Source: Neiella litorisoli
GTDB lineage: Bacteria > Pseudomonadota > Gammaproteobacteria > Enterobacterales > Neiellaceae
Direction: 5' to 3'
Length of the DNA: 45,884 nucleotides
Assembly: GCF_014773395.1 (NCBI RefSeq)
Contig: NZ_JACXAF010000034.1
Span: 1-45,884, forward strand
Shown here: piece by piece, positions 1-9,038 of the stretch
Layout: each line of letters begins with the position of its first letter
How positions within the stretch are numbered: position 1 is the stretch's first letter
The notes under the pieces: model-generated
What the model was told of the DNA's origin: nothing
The model's input: only the letters and a program-made list of their open reading frames with translations
The model's database searches: none
Program-made: the position numbers and the translations under genes

Positions 1-94
1 AAAAAAGTAATGTGGAGATCAGATCGAAGTTCACGGAAAAAGTTCAAAAAAATCCCCGCCAATTGCTTAGCGGGGATTTGTGTATAAGAGACAG
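1..94 (-). mobile_element. IS50/Tn5-like element end (left copy of the 94-bp terminal inverted repeat)
   Basis: Positions 1-94 are the exact reverse complement of 45791-45884. Read inward from the host DNA the end begins CTGTCTCTTATACACAAAT, which differs from the Tn5/IS50 outside end and from the engineered mosaic end at two of 19 positions each. The following 75 bases do not match known tagmentation adapters, so a natural IS4-family (IS50-group) insertion sequence is the best reading. Only its end is present; no complete transposase is visible. A hairpin (stem AATCCCCGC/GCGGGGATT followed by a T-run when read from host into element) lies just inside the end. The assembly probably broke here because the element is multicopy. 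Confidence 0.7.
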
Positions 95-112
95 GCTTTC
101 GCGGGCTTTTTA
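95..112 (-). terminator. asnS terminator truncated by the IS end
   Basis: On the minus strand, downstream of asnS, the sequence reads A-run, GCCCGC, loop GAAA, then GC, and stops exactly at the IS end. The stem GCCCGC would need GCGGGC; only its first two bases remain. The intact site was probably a rho-independent terminator, and the element inserted inside the 3' arm. A 9-bp target duplication typical of this IS group would cover 95-103, but the other copy is outside the window. Confidence 0.55.
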
Positions 113-145
113 GATCCAATTGGCGATCAGCTTGTCGCTGGCAAT

Positions 146-1546
146 TTAGAAATCAGCAGAGCGAGGCGCACGTGGGAATGGGATCACATCGCGAATGTTA
201 GCCATGCCAGTGACATAACTCACCAAACGCTCAAAGCCCAGACCAAAGCCTGAATGCGGTACCGTGCCGTAACGGCGCAGATCGCGATACCAGCTGTAAT
301 CTTCTTTGTCTAAGCCCATTTCGGCTAGGCGTGCATCAAGCACATCTAGACGCTCTTCACGCTGGCTACCACCGATGATTTCGCCAATGCCTGGGGCCAA
401 CACATCCATCGCCGCCACTGTTTTGCCGTCTTCATTCATGCGCATGTAAAACGCTTTAATGTCTTTCGGGTAGTTTTTCACCACCACAGGTGCGTTGAAG
501 TGCTCTTCAGCCAGATAGCGTTCGTGCTCTGATTGCAGATCAATCCCCCACTCAACGGGGTATTCAAATTTCTTGTCACACTTGAGCAGAATATCGACCG
601 CGTCGGTGTAATCCACTTGCACAAAATCACTGTCAACAAAACGCTCAAGCCGCGCCACCGCATCTTTGTCGATGCGTTGGGCGAAAAATGCCATGTCATC
701 AGCACGCTCAGCCAATACCGCTTTAAAGGCGTACTTCAACATGCCTTCTGCTAGCTTAGCGACATCGTCGAGATCGGCAAAAGCCACCTCTGGCTCGACC
801 ATCCAGAATTCAGCTAGATGGCGGCTGGTATTGGAGTTCTCGGCACGGAACGTTGGACCGAAGGTATAGACCTTACTCAATGCACAAGCGTAGGTTTCAG
901 CATTAAGCTGTCCCGATACGGTCAGGAATGACTCTTTGCCGAAAAAGTCCTGCTCAAAGTCGATTGCGCCTTTGTCGGTGCGTGGCAAATTCTCTAAGTC
1001 GAGCGTGCTGACGCGGAACATTTCGCCGGCGCCTTCGCAGTCACTGGCTGTAATAATTGGCGTGCTAACCCAAACGTAACCTTGTTCGTGGAAAAAGCGA
1101 TGAATGGCTTGTGCTAAGCAGTTTCGAACCCGAGTCACTGCGCCACCGACATTGGTACGGGCGCGTAAATGCGCGTGTTCGCGCAGGTATTCCATGCTGT
1201 GACGCTTTGGAGCCATTGGGTAGGTATCAGGATCTTCAACCCAGCCGAGGACATTCACTTCAATGGCATTCAATTCGAATGATTGACCTTTGCCTGGTGA
1301 TTCCACAACTTTGCCGGTAACGGCAACCGAGCAACCCGTGGTGAGTTTGGTTACTTCCGACTGATAATTGTCGAGTTCATTGGGCACTACGGCCTGAACG
1401 GCATCGAAACTTGAACCATCGTGGATGGCTAAGAATGAAATCCCTGCTTTGGAATCGCGACGGGTGCGAATCCAACCTTTAACTGTAATGACCGAATCAA
1501 TTGAGTAGTCGCCGGCTAAAACTGCGGCAACAGTAGCATGCGTCAT
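146..1546 (-). CDS. asnS: Asparaginyl-tRNA synthetase
   Basis: Charges tRNA-Asn with asparagine using ATP; a cytoplasmic class IIb synthetase acting as a homodimer. The protein is 466 aa, the usual length, and matches E. coli AsnS almost end to end. An N-terminal OB-fold anticodon-binding domain (about 1-100, with [15 protein letters not shown]) precedes the catalytic domain with motif 2 ([17 protein letters not shown]) and motif 3 (GFGLGFERL). The frame is open 26 codons further upstream, but the ATG at 1546 has a GGAG ribosome binding site and matches the family N-terminus ([10 protein letters not shown]). It is a single-gene unit whose terminator is interrupted by the IS end. Confidence 0.97.
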   Translation of the reverse strand: MTHATVAAVLAGDYSIDSVITVKGWIRTRRDSKAGISFLAIHDGSSFDAVQAVVPNELDNYQSEVTKLTTGCSVAVTGKVVESPGKGQSFELNAIEVNVLGWVEDPDTYPMAPKRHSMEYLREHAHLRARTNVGGAVTRVRNCLAQAIHRFFHEQGYVWVSTPIITASDCEGAGEMFRVSTLDLENLPRTDKGAIDFEQDFFGKESFLTVSGQLNAETYACALSKVYTFGPTFRAENSNTSRHLAEFWMVEPEVAFADLDDVAKLAEGMLKYAFKAVLAERADDMAFFAQRIDKDAVARLERFVDSDFVQVDYTDAVDILLKCDKKFEYPVEWGIDLQSEHERYLAEEHFNAPVVVKNYPKDIKAFYMRMNEDGKTVAAMDVLAPGIGEIIGGSQREERLDVLDARLAEMGLDKEDYSWYRDLRRYGTVPHSGFGLGFERLVSYVTGMANIRDVIPFPRAPRSADF

Positions 1547-1713
1547 GAAGCAAATACTCCGAAATTGCTGTCTGCGTTCAAGATGAAAGACACACATCTT
1601 ACAGGTAAGATAGCGCGATACCAATCAGATTGAGCCAATGGTTTCATTTTGTCATTGGTTTCAGTGGATTTGTTCGGCAAAATTATTGATTAAGCAGAAA
1701 AAACGGAGCGGCT

Positions 1714-2085
1714 ATGGTGTGGGATGGAGTTGATCGGCGCAAGGGCCCCGATTGGCGTGTTCGAACACTGCAAGTTTTGGCAATCATCGCATGGCTACTG
1801 TTTATCGGTAGTTTGCTGCTGTTCCATTTTGCCCGCCCAGAAATGAACTCTGGCATTGCCCGTTACTATGAACTAGAAATTCGTCAGTTTTGGGAACCAA
1901 GCTATACCGGTCCATTGATGTATTTTGTCTGGAGCAGTTGTGTTGTCAGTTTGCTGAGCTTGCTAGCAAATCGGCAATTAAGTCGTCGCGCCGATGATAC
2001 GCGTCGGTATAACCTGATCCTGCTCACTGTCATCACGGTGTCATTTGGCATACTGCTGACCGTCAAGCTACTCGGCAACAGTTAA
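1714..2085 (+). CDS. Small inner-membrane protein, unknown function
   Basis: A 123-aa protein with three predicted membrane helices (about 17-37, 65-83 and 99-119). It starts with a short cytoplasmic segment containing DRRKGPDWR. I do not recognise a named family; the DRR-x-P N-terminus followed by three helices resembles uncharacterised proteins of marine gammaproteobacteria. A purine-rich ribosome binding site (AACGGAG) precedes the ATG. It lies divergent from asnS and about 58 bases upstream of the HDOD gene on the same strand, so the two may be cotranscribed. That pairing is suggestive only. Confidence 0.7.
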   Translation: MVWDGVDRRKGPDWRVRTLQVLAIIAWLLFIGSLLLFHFARPEMNSGIARYYELEIRQFWEPSYTGPLMYFVWSSCVVSLLSLLANRQLSRRADDTRRYNLILLTVITVSFGILLTVKLLGNS

Positions 2086-2143
2086 GTAGTCCGTTCACTT
2101 ATCAGATGTACAAAACCAATACGATGGTTTTGAGGAGATTAAA

Positions 2144-2974
2144 TTGGCCATTGAACAAGCATTGGTACTGACCTTTAAAGACAAGCTTGCGCGCGATGTG
2201 TTGGTGATCCCAAGTTTGCCCGAAGTGGCGATGACTGTTTGTGAAACCGTAGAGCGGGACGACGTATCACTAAAAGAAATCGCTGATTTGATTACACGCG
2301 ATGCTGGTATGGCGGCGCGGATGATCAAGATTGCTAACTCGCCGTTGTTTGGCGTGTCTCAGCGGATCAAGACTATCCATGACGCGGTCAACCGGATTGG
2401 CCTGACGGCGATTAAAAACATTGCCACCACCATGGCAATGGAGCAGCTATATGTCAGCTCTAACGAGCAGATCTATGAATTGCTCGAAGAGAACTGGAAG
2501 CGCGCCGTTAAGGTGGCCAGCAGTGCCGCCGCCTTAGCCACTATGTATCCCAATCGATTGCCATTTAATTCCGAACTAATCACCCTTGCTGGCGTTGTTC
2601 ACAATATCGGGGCGTTGCCGATATTGCTTGAAATGGAACGGATGCCCAAGGTCAGCGCTGATGTCGAGGTCATTGTTCGGGTGGTTCAGTCACTACAGCA
2701 TGAAATTGGCACTAAACTCCTCGCCGTTTGGGAATTTGATGAGACCGTCATTGATGCGGTAACACAGTTAGCCGAGCCCAAGCCAACCGACGGTGAAGCC
2801 TCGTTGGGTGACTTTATTTGTGCCGCAGTAATCGCTCAAGGCGGTTACCACGAACAAGACCAAGATGAGTTACTCAAGCCATTTATCGACAAAGGTATTG
2901 TCGCCGATAGTGATGTTTTCACTTCGCCCGATTATCTGACCCCCTATCGCGATACACTGAGTTCGTTTAACTAA
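2144..2974 (+). CDS. HDOD-domain protein
   Basis: A 276-aa protein made almost entirely of an HDOD domain (roughly residues 10-205), a degenerate HD-type helical fold found in bacterial signalling proteins. Recognisable segments are VIPSLPEVAMTVCETVERDD near the start, ITRDAGMAARMIKIANSP, and IGLTAIKNIATTMAMEQLY. No attached GGDEF, EAL or receiver domain is present, so this is the stand-alone form, whose function is generally unknown. The start is a TTG preceded by a strong GAGGAG ribosome binding site at 2132-2137; no ATG fits better. The HD metal ligands are not conserved, as is usual for HDOD, so phosphodiesterase activity is not expected. Confidence 0.85.
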   Translation: MAIEQALVLTFKDKLARDVLVIPSLPEVAMTVCETVERDDVSLKEIADLITRDAGMAARMIKIANSPLFGVSQRIKTIHDAVNRIGLTAIKNIATTMAMEQLYVSSNEQIYELLEENWKRAVKVASSAAALATMYPNRLPFNSELITLAGVVHNIGALPILLEMERMPKVSADVEVIVRVVQSLQHEIGTKLLAVWEFDETVIDAVTQLAEPKPTDGEASLGDFICAAVIAQGGYHEQDQDELLKPFIDKGIVADSDVFTSPDYLTPYRDTLSSFN

Positions 2975-3105
2975 CAAATCATCATGCCTTCAATCCCGAG
3001 GGCTCATTTGCGATGGCATGGCGAAGTATCTTTGATTTGCAAAACAGCCACTTCCTAGCCATGTTTAACACTGCCATGATGTAGTTCAGGACAAGGAGCT
3101 TGCCA

Positions 3106-6100
3106 GTGGTGCGGTTGTTTATTGTGGGTTTGTTGCTGATTGTTAGCATGCTTCATTACCAAAGTGTGCGAGCGGCCGAGGTTTCTATTGAGCAACTCGA
3201 GCAGTTGATAGAGCGAACCCCTGCCAACAACGACGTTCTCATCGAGCGCTATCAACGAGCGATTCAGCTCCTTACCGAGCGCGATAATTTTGCCGCGGAA
3301 GCTGAGCAATATCGTCAGCAGCTAACTCAGTATCCCCAAGACATTGCGAATGCCAAAGTGCGACCAGTGGTTGATGAGCAGCAAATCGCTGACGCCTACC
3401 GAGACAAAGATCAAGAACAAATCAGTCGCTTGATTAAGTCATTAGAACAACAGATTGTGTTGACCCGCGAGCAAATCCAAAGCTTAGAAAACCAAGGCCG
3501 TAAGGTGCAGGCTCGAATGGTTGATATTCCCCGTGAGTTAGATGAAATCGTCGCTGAATTAGAGCGCGGTTATAGCGAACAACTGGCTATCTCTGGTGAC
3601 GCCTTGCTGAATGAAGCGAGTCAATTTCAATACGATGCGCTGCGCGACATGCTGCTGGCCAAACAGCAGCTGATCCAGCTTGAATCGCAGGGTGTTAGCC
3701 AACGGATTGAGTTAAATCAGCTACAAATTGCGCAACAGAATCAAGCGTTGCTGAATCTAATGCGGCAGTTGCGCTTAGCCAATGACCGGCTTGCTCAATT
3801 GCGTCAGCAGGAGGCCGCTGAAGCACTGGCAGAGCTCGATCACGCTGCCAAAGTGGTGGCTGACGACGACCCTGAGTTGCAGGAAATCATTGCCAGAAAT
3901 ATTGAATTAACCCGCGAGCTAGAAGAGTTGCAGGCCACACAGCAATCGGCGCAATTACGCTATCAAGGGCTGCACGAACTGTCGGTGCAAATCAATTCGT
4001 TGTTGCGGGAGTTGCGTAAGGACATTGATCGGTTTGAGCCCTCGGTTGAGTTTTCCGATGCCATTGTTGAGCAGCTCGCCGCACTCAGTGGCTTACCGAA
4101 TATCCAAGAATTATCGAGATTGCTCAACCAACTGCGGGTTGATAGCTTTTCTTACCGCAATGAGCAGCGTAAAAATCGGCAGAATTTTCAGTTATCCAAA
4201 CGCAATGACGAGCGTGATTTACTCGATCTGCAACAGCAATTATTGACAGAGTTAATTGGTATCAATGGCCAGCTTGAAGTGTTATTGAAACAAGCGCTGG
4301 CCAATATTGATCAGCTCACCATCCGGCGCAGTGATCTTGAAGATCAAGCCTTCCGGCTACTCACCTGGATCCCAAATATGAAACCCTTGACTACGTCCGA
4401 TATCCCGGATGTGGTCAGCGACTTTAAACGCATCGCCAGTGAGCTGGTCCACCAATGGCGACTATACAGTCATCGCCCCGGAGAGAGCGCTTTTCAGCTC
4501 GTGCTGTTATTGTTGCTGGCGGTGTATTTACAGCGATTTATTAGCAAGTATGACGCCTACATGAGCCGCATTGGCGACCGTATTGGCAATGTACGCCGCG
4601 ACAAAGGTCATTACTCGCTCGCCGCGATCTTTGGCTTAATTGCTCTGGGTAGCTTGCTGCCGATGGGCGCTAAATTTTCCGATTGGTTGTCGCAAAATAG
4701 TCAGGTCATGATTCAGCAATTGATTTGGCTCACCACGATTGGCGCGAGTTTGCACTTGGTTGCACGGCAGCTGCGCAAGCCCCCAAGCGTGTTAATCCAC
4801 CATTTTCGGATGAAGCCTGCCGCGATTCAATTGATCATGCGGCACGTGATCTGGTTATCGCCGCTATTTCTAACCGTCTTACTCATCTACAAATGGTTGG
4901 CAGATTGGAATCAACTCGCGCTGTTTAGTGCAACAGGGCGATTAATGCATTTAATCAACGCTGTGCTGCTGACATGGGCGACGGCTTGGCTGTTCCGGCT
5001 GGTGTCTAATTTGGTCCATGAGCGCGGTGATATCATGCGGTTGCCAATGCGAATGCTGTGGTGGTTCGGCATCGCAGTACCGGCGGCGGCCACTGTGTTG
5101 TTGTTGCTGGGCTATATCGTGGCGGCCCAAATGTTGCTAAAGGGCTACCTTTGGACATTGTTGTCTGCAATAACTATTTGTATTTCTTACTTTTTGGCGT
5201 TGCGCGGCCTTGCCATTCTCTATCGCCGTCTGGCTTTCGAACGAGCGTTAACGCGGCGCGCGCAAGCGCTCGCCAAGCGTGAAGAAAATGATGATTCCGC
5301 TGATCCTGCGATTGAAGAACCACAAGAGAGCTATATCGAATTTGATGACATTGGTGCGCAAGCGAGCAAATTACTGCGGACCACTTTCGTGCTGGCATTC
5401 TATTTTTCCCTATTACCAATTTGGAGCGATGCCTTTAATTCGCTCAGCGCTTTTAATGATCTCACCCTGTGGTCGGTGCAAAGTGTTGGCGCGCAAGGGC
5501 AACTCGAAACCACATCAATTACCGTTAAAGTGTTACTAACGGCGATTGTCACCGGAGGTTTTACCCTTGTCAGTGTCCGCAATATTCCGGGCATGTTGGA
5601 GCTGTTGGTACTCCAGCGTATGCAGTTATCTCCGGGAACTGGTTATGCCATCACCACCATTACCAAGTATGTCATTCTGGTGGTTGGGCTACTGGTGGTG
5701 GTCGGTGCGCTGGGTTTTGATTGGTCATCGTTGCAGTGGCTCGTGGCCGCATTGACGGTGGGCTTAGGCTTTGGTTTGCAAGAAATTTTTGCCAATTTCG
5801 TCTCCGGTTTGATTATCCTGTTTGAAAAGCCAATCCGGATCGGAGATACCGTGACCATTCGTGGCATGAGCGGCACAGTGACGCGGATCAATACCCGCGC
5901 GACCACTGTGGTCGACTGGGACCGCAAAGAAATTATTATTCCTAATAAAGCCTTTATTACCGAGGACTTTGTTAACTGGTCATTAAGTGACGCCATTACT
6001 CGGATCGTATTGCGCATTGGTGTGCGCCATGACTCCGATGTGCGCATGGTGACGAAGATGATTTTGCAAGCCGCTGATGAGTGCGAGATGGTGATCGATG

Positions 6101-6318
6101 AGCCAACACCAGAGGTGTTCTTGCTAGAGTACAGTGATAGTGCGCTGATATTTGAATTGCGTGCATTTACCAGTGACACCTCGCATCGGCTGCCATCAAT
6201 TCATGAGATCCACAGTCGGGTCATTAAGAAATTCAATGCGTTGAATATTACGGTGGCTCACCCGCAGTTAGACATCCATGTTAAACACGCTGCGGGCATT
6301 GCCACTAACAACGGATAA
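3106..6318 (+). CDS. Large mechanosensitive channel, MscK/MscM (KefA) type
   Basis: A 1070-aa inner-membrane channel of the MscS superfamily that opens under membrane tension and releases solutes in hypo-osmotic shock. Layout: signal peptide (about 1-21); a long periplasmic coiled-coil domain (about 25-450) rich in Q, E and L; many membrane helices (about 460-860); the MscS core with pore helix and upper beta domain around 870-960 (LGFGLQEIFANFVSG, then FEKPIRIGDTV near 915); and a C-terminal alpha/beta cage. GTG at 3106 is favoured because AAGGAG at 3093-3098 is spaced about 7 bases from it; TTG at 3100 would sit on the Shine-Dalgarno. It could be mscK or mscM(yjeP); sequence alone does not decide. 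It converges on yjfC with 8 bases between stop codons. Confidence 0.9.
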   Translation: MVRLFIVGLLLIVSMLHYQSVRAAEVSIEQLEQLIERTPANNDVLIERYQRAIQLLTERDNFAAEAEQYRQQLTQYPQDIANAKVRPVVDEQQIADAYRDKDQEQISRLIKSLEQQIVLTREQIQSLENQGRKVQARMVDIPRELDEIVAELERGYSEQLAISGDALLNEASQFQYDALRDMLLAKQQLIQLESQGVSQRIELNQLQIAQQNQALLNLMRQLRLANDRLAQLRQQEAAEALAELDHAAKVVADDDPELQEIIARNIELTRELEELQATQQSAQLRYQGLHELSVQINSLLRELRKDIDRFEPSVEFSDAIVEQLAALSGLPNIQELSRLLNQLRVDSFSYRNEQRKNRQNFQLSKRNDERDLLDLQQQLLTELIGINGQLEVLLKQALANIDQLTIRRSDLEDQAFRLLTWIPNMKPLTTSDIPDVVSDFKRIASELVHQWRLYSHRPGESAFQLVLLLLLAVYLQRFISKYDAYMSRIGDRIGNVRRDKGHYSLAAIFGLIALGSLLPMGAKFSDWLSQNSQVMIQQLIWLTTIGASLHLVARQLRKPPSVLIHHFRMKPAAIQLIMRHVIWLSPLFLTVLLIYKWLADWNQLALFSATGRLMHLINAVLLTWATAWLFRLVSNLVHERGDIMRLPMRMLWWFGIAVPAAATVLLLLGYIVAAQMLLKGYLWTLLSAITICISYFLALRGLAILYRRLAFERALTRRAQALAKREENDDSADPAIEEPQESYIEFDDIGAQASKLLRTTFVLAFYFSLLPIWSDAFNSLSAFNDLTLWSVQSVGAQGQLETTSITVKVLLTAIVTGGFTLVSVRNIPGMLELLVLQRMQLSPGTGYAITTITKYVILVVGLLVVVGALGFDWSSLQWLVAALTVGLGFGLQEIFANFVSGLIILFEKPIRIGDTVTIRGMSGTVTRINTRATTVVDWDRKEIIIPNKAFITEDFVNWSLSDAITRIVLRIGVRHDSDVRMVTKMILQAADECEMVIDEPTPEVFLLEYSDSALIFELRAFTSDTSHRLPSIHEIHSRVIKKFNALNITVAHPQLDIHVKHAAGIATNNG

Positions 6319-6326
6319 AGCGATGC

Positions 6327-7478
6327 TTAGCCCAAGATAATGTGCGGCACGAAACGGCTGGTATCTTGGGTGATGAGGCTATTGTCCTCGCGAATGGTGA
6401 GTCCGGCGGCTTGGTTATCAATGACCCAGCTGCCGATTAAGGTGTGGCTGTCGGCAAACTTCGGTAGTGGTTGATAGGCTTGGTAAATATAGCCTTGGTC
6501 GCCATAGTCGCCGGCTGATTCTGCGATCAGCTGACTATCTTTTTCGATGCGAATATTGGCTCCTTCGCGGCTGAACAATGGCTTGCGGACGTGACCGCCA
6601 TCGAGAGACGGATTGTCACTGGCAAAAAAGGCCGGTAGCAGGTTGGGGTGGTTTGGGTGGCGTTGCCACAATAGCGGCAAAATGCCCTTGTTGGATAAAA
6701 CACTCTTCCACAGCGGCTCCAAAAAATGGCATTCGGCCTTGGGAATATAATGGCCAAAACTATCTTCGAACATCATCTCCCACGGGTAGAGCTTGAATAG
6801 CGCCTGAATTGCTGAGTCATCTTGCTGGACGAACTGTCCTCGGTCGTTAATGCCAATTTCATCAAGGTAGATAAAGCGCGTTGCAACGCCTCCTTGACGG
6901 GCACAATCTTCAAGATAGGCAACGGTACCGCGATCTTCATCGCTTTCGCGGCAACAGGTAAAGGTGATCGGCAAACTGCTTAAATCGGCGAATCTGGCGA
7001 TTAGCTTTTCTTGAATGGAATTAAACTGATCGGCCTCTCGGGATAAGCGACCTGCATCCACCTGTTGTTGCAGCCAAATCCATTGGAAAAAGCCAGCCTC
7101 GTACACTGAGGTTGGGGTGTCAGCGTTGTATTCCAGTAGCTTCGCCGGAGATTTGCCATCGTAACTAAAATCCATGCGGCCATAGAGCGATGGATAGCCG
7201 TTGTGCCAGCTGTTGGCGATGGCATCCCAAAAATGCGGCGGAATCGCGAGTTGCTCCATTAACTCCTGGCTAGCGACAACATCACCGACCAAATCAAGAC
7301 ACATTTGATGAAGCTCTTCGGTTGGGGCCTCTAAATCTTGCTCAATTTGTTGCAGGGTAAATTGGTAATAGGCCGACTCGTCCCAATAAATGTCACCGTC
7401 AATGGTATGAAAGTTAAAGCCATATTCTGCTGCGATTTGGTCCAAGTTCGGGCGGACGGTAATTGGCACTCGAAGCAA
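6327..7478 (-). CDS. yjfC: Glutathionylspermidine synthase-family ATP-grasp protein (YjfC/YgiC)
   Basis: A 383-aa homologue of E. coli YgiC/YjfC, aligning over the full length (EYGFNFHTIDGDIYWDESAY at the N-terminus, LPLLWQRHPNHPNLLPAFFA in the middle, ITQDTSRFVPHI at the end). The family shares the C-terminal synthetase domain of glutathionylspermidine synthase, an ATP-grasp ligase that forms an amide between an acid and an amine. YgiC/YjfC lack the amidase domain, and their substrate is not established. Conserved KPLFSREGANIRIE and the glycine-rich turn near residue 325 fit nucleotide binding. It is the last gene of yjfL-yjfM-yjfC; only two bases separate it from yjfM, so it is surely cotranscribed. 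Confidence 0.92.
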   Translation of the reverse strand: MLRVPITVRPNLDQIAAEYGFNFHTIDGDIYWDESAYYQFTLQQIEQDLEAPTEELHQMCLDLVGDVVASQELMEQLAIPPHFWDAIANSWHNGYPSLYGRMDFSYDGKSPAKLLEYNADTPTSVYEAGFFQWIWLQQQVDAGRLSREADQFNSIQEKLIARFADLSSLPITFTCCRESDEDRGTVAYLEDCARQGGVATRFIYLDEIGINDRGQFVQQDDSAIQALFKLYPWEMMFEDSFGHYIPKAECHFLEPLWKSVLSNKGILPLLWQRHPNHPNLLPAFFASDNPSLDGGHVRKPLFSREGANIRIEKDSQLIAESAGDYGDQGYIYQAYQPLPKFADSHTLIGSWVIDNQAAGLTIREDNSLITQDTSRFVPHIILG

Positions 7479-7480
7479 CG

Positions 7481-8050
7481 CTAGCTACCCCAGCTGCTGG
7501 AGCGTTGCCCAAAGCCGCCGCGATTGAGCGTTGCTGCCCGCTTACCCATGCTATTCGGGCGGCTGTATAGCGAAGCTTGTGAGGCTGACATTAGGCGGTT
7601 CGGTGCACTGCGCGGGCGAGTATCACCAACATTACCTGTTTTGACATTTTCAGCGGTGCGGAAGCTTGCTGGATCATCTGCTGAGCGATACAAGGGGCGC
7701 GAGTGCACTTGGCCGGAATTCAACCCAGCACCGACCGATCCGGCCAGCCGTGACATGAAAAAGCCAGCCATGAATGGCTGCCAGAAACTACCGTTGTGGT
7801 AACACTGATCGCGACCAAAGTCAGTCTGGCAATCATGGCCGTTTTGATACATAGGCGCATCCTGCGCCGCTTGCTGCTGTGCCTGCTGGTACTGGGCAAC
7901 ACATTCCTGCTCGGAAAACACTCGGTCATTGACGCATTCACTAATGTCCGAGTAATTGACAATTTCTTGTCGAGGCTCAGGAGAACAGCTGATTAAGCTG
8001 CCCGAGGCCGCGCCCATAATGGTCAGTTTTAGCCATTGTGATCGTTTCAT
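7481..8050 (-). CDS. yjfM: DUF1190 lipoprotein (YjfM/YgiB family)
   Basis: A 189-aa exported lipoprotein. The N-terminus has a signal peptide ending in lipobox LISC (Cys about residue 22). The body has a Cys/Gln-rich segment (SECVNDRVFSEQECVAQYQQ), then GSFWQPFMAGFFMSRLAG, and a Ser/Arg-rich tail ending in GGFGQRSSSWG. This matches the E. coli YgiB pattern (QNADDC, GSFWMPLMAGYMMGR, RGGFG). Function is unknown. I place the start at ATG 8050, 6 bases after AGAGG, instead of the TTG two codons upstream. In E. coli the ygiB-ygiC and yjfM-yjfC pairs are likewise adjacent, so the lipoprotein and the ligase-like enzyme probably act together. Confidence 0.88.
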   Translation of the reverse strand: MKRSQWLKLTIMGAASGSLISCSPEPRQEIVNYSDISECVNDRVFSEQECVAQYQQAQQQAAQDAPMYQNGHDCQTDFGRDQCYHNGSFWQPFMAGFFMSRLAGSVGAGLNSGQVHSRPLYRSADDPASFRTAENVKTGNVGDTRPRSAPNRLMSASQASLYSRPNSMGKRAATLNRGGFGQRSSSWGS

Positions 8051-8059
8051 CTGCAACCT

Positions 8060-8464
8060 CTAATAACTCATGCAAGCAGCATTTAGAATACCGGTTGCTA
8101 ATGCCGCGCAGCCGAGAAATAAACCGGCAGCAATCTGATCATCATTGATTCGCTTGACCAAGTCAGTCATGTACCAGCGCACCGTCATGAAGGTCACGAT
8201 TTGGGCGAGCAGGGCAACCACGGCCCAAATGATGTAGTCGATAATGCTGACCGAATGAATGGCAGCACTGGCTACCGGAATGGTGTAGCCGACCAAACTC
8301 AAACCGAAAGCGATGGATGCGGCTGCGTTGTTGTTGCGCATTAACGTCCATTCGCAATAGGGCGTTACTTTGCCATATAAGACGCAAAACAAAACGATAA
8401 AGCCATAGCCCACCACGAAGTAGAGAGCGAATGCTGGCAGTCCTTGCAGTGAATCAATAATCAT
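8060..8464 (-). CDS. yjfL: DUF350 inner-membrane protein (YjfL)
   Basis: A 134-aa membrane protein with four predicted helices. It matches E. coli YjfL along its length: ALYFVVGYGFIVLFCVLYGK, then TPYCEWTLMRNNNAAASIAF, an IDYIIWAVVALLAQIV helix and a C-terminal AALATGILNAACMSY. It belongs to the DUF350 family, of unknown function. It is the first gene of the minus-strand trio, nine bases upstream of yjfM. The upstream E. coli neighbours yjfI/J/K (the PspA-like part of that operon) are absent here, so the conserved minimum unit is L-M-C. Confidence 0.9.
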   Translation of the reverse strand: MIIDSLQGLPAFALYFVVGYGFIVLFCVLYGKVTPYCEWTLMRNNNAAASIAFGLSLVGYTIPVASAAIHSVSIIDYIIWAVVALLAQIVTFMTVRWYMTDLVKRINDDQIAAGLFLGCAALATGILNAACMSY

Positions 8465-8651
8465 AAAATCCGACTCCGAGAATGACTCAAGGGTGATTAG
8501 TGGACGCTATGTTACCAACAACATGGAGACCACAAAAGCGATGCCAATCAATCCAGCAATGACGCCCCAGCCAGTTTGCCATTAACGTCATGAAACTGTC
8601 ACTGCCGCAGGTTAGAACTAGCATTAGGATCAACTAGGGATACGGCGACAG

Positions 8652-8924
8652 ATGCTGAACTGGTTTACACCATCAAGCGAAAATATGACGGCAGTGAAGT
8701 GTGTCCGAGCGCTACGAGAGTTTGCCACCATTCATGAAGCGCAGGCGCTGGACCTAATCGAGCAGCTGGAGCGGCTCACCGGCCATCCGGATATTGCCAC
8801 TTATTTACAGGACAATCAGTGGCGCCTGCAAATGCCAAGGACTGTAGTGCGCGACATTATGGCCGAAGTCAGGCTGTTACAGCAGCTCACCGATGACGAC
8901 TCATTTACTGATACTGAGCATTAG
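8652..8924 (+). CDS. Hypothetical protein, 90 aa
   Basis: A small, mostly helical, soluble protein with no signal peptide or membrane segment. It begins MLNWFTPSSENMTAVKCV and contains a leucine-rich helix (ALDLIEQLERLTG) and an acidic tail (DDDSFTDTEH). I do not recognise a family. The ATG is preceded by AGGGATACGGCGACAG, giving only a loosely placed ribosome binding site; an alternative ATG 11 codons in (MTAVKC) is possible. It stands alone between the divergent yjfLMC set and rmuC. Codon use looks like its neighbours, and the ORF fills most of the intergenic space. Confidence 0.55.
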   Translation: MLNWFTPSSENMTAVKCVRALREFATIHEAQALDLIEQLERLTGHPDIATYLQDNQWRLQMPRTVVRDIMAEVRLLQQLTDDDSFTDTEH

Positions 8925-9038
8925 TGGCGCTGTTGTTTGATAAAGCAGCAGTTGTTTCACTAATCACTAAACGGGTGTTGGCAAAGCTCGGCTGAGGCAA
9001 TAGTCTAGACCGATTGTTGTCTTTTGGAGTCCCAGTTT

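Noticed and set aside
1-94. Tn5 tagmentation (Nextera) adapter contamination at the ends
   Set aside because: The first 16 bases match the mosaic end, but the next bases and the remaining 75 bp are not adapter sequence, and both ends carry the same 94 bp. A natural IS end fits better, though contamination was considered.
3100-3105. TTG at 3100 as the channel start
   Set aside because: It lies directly on the AAGGAG, leaving no spacer. GTG at 3106 has normal spacing.
5643-6179. 178-codon minus-strand frame inside the mechanosensitive channel
   Set aside because: It is antisense to a strongly conserved domain and has no ribosome binding site or family features.
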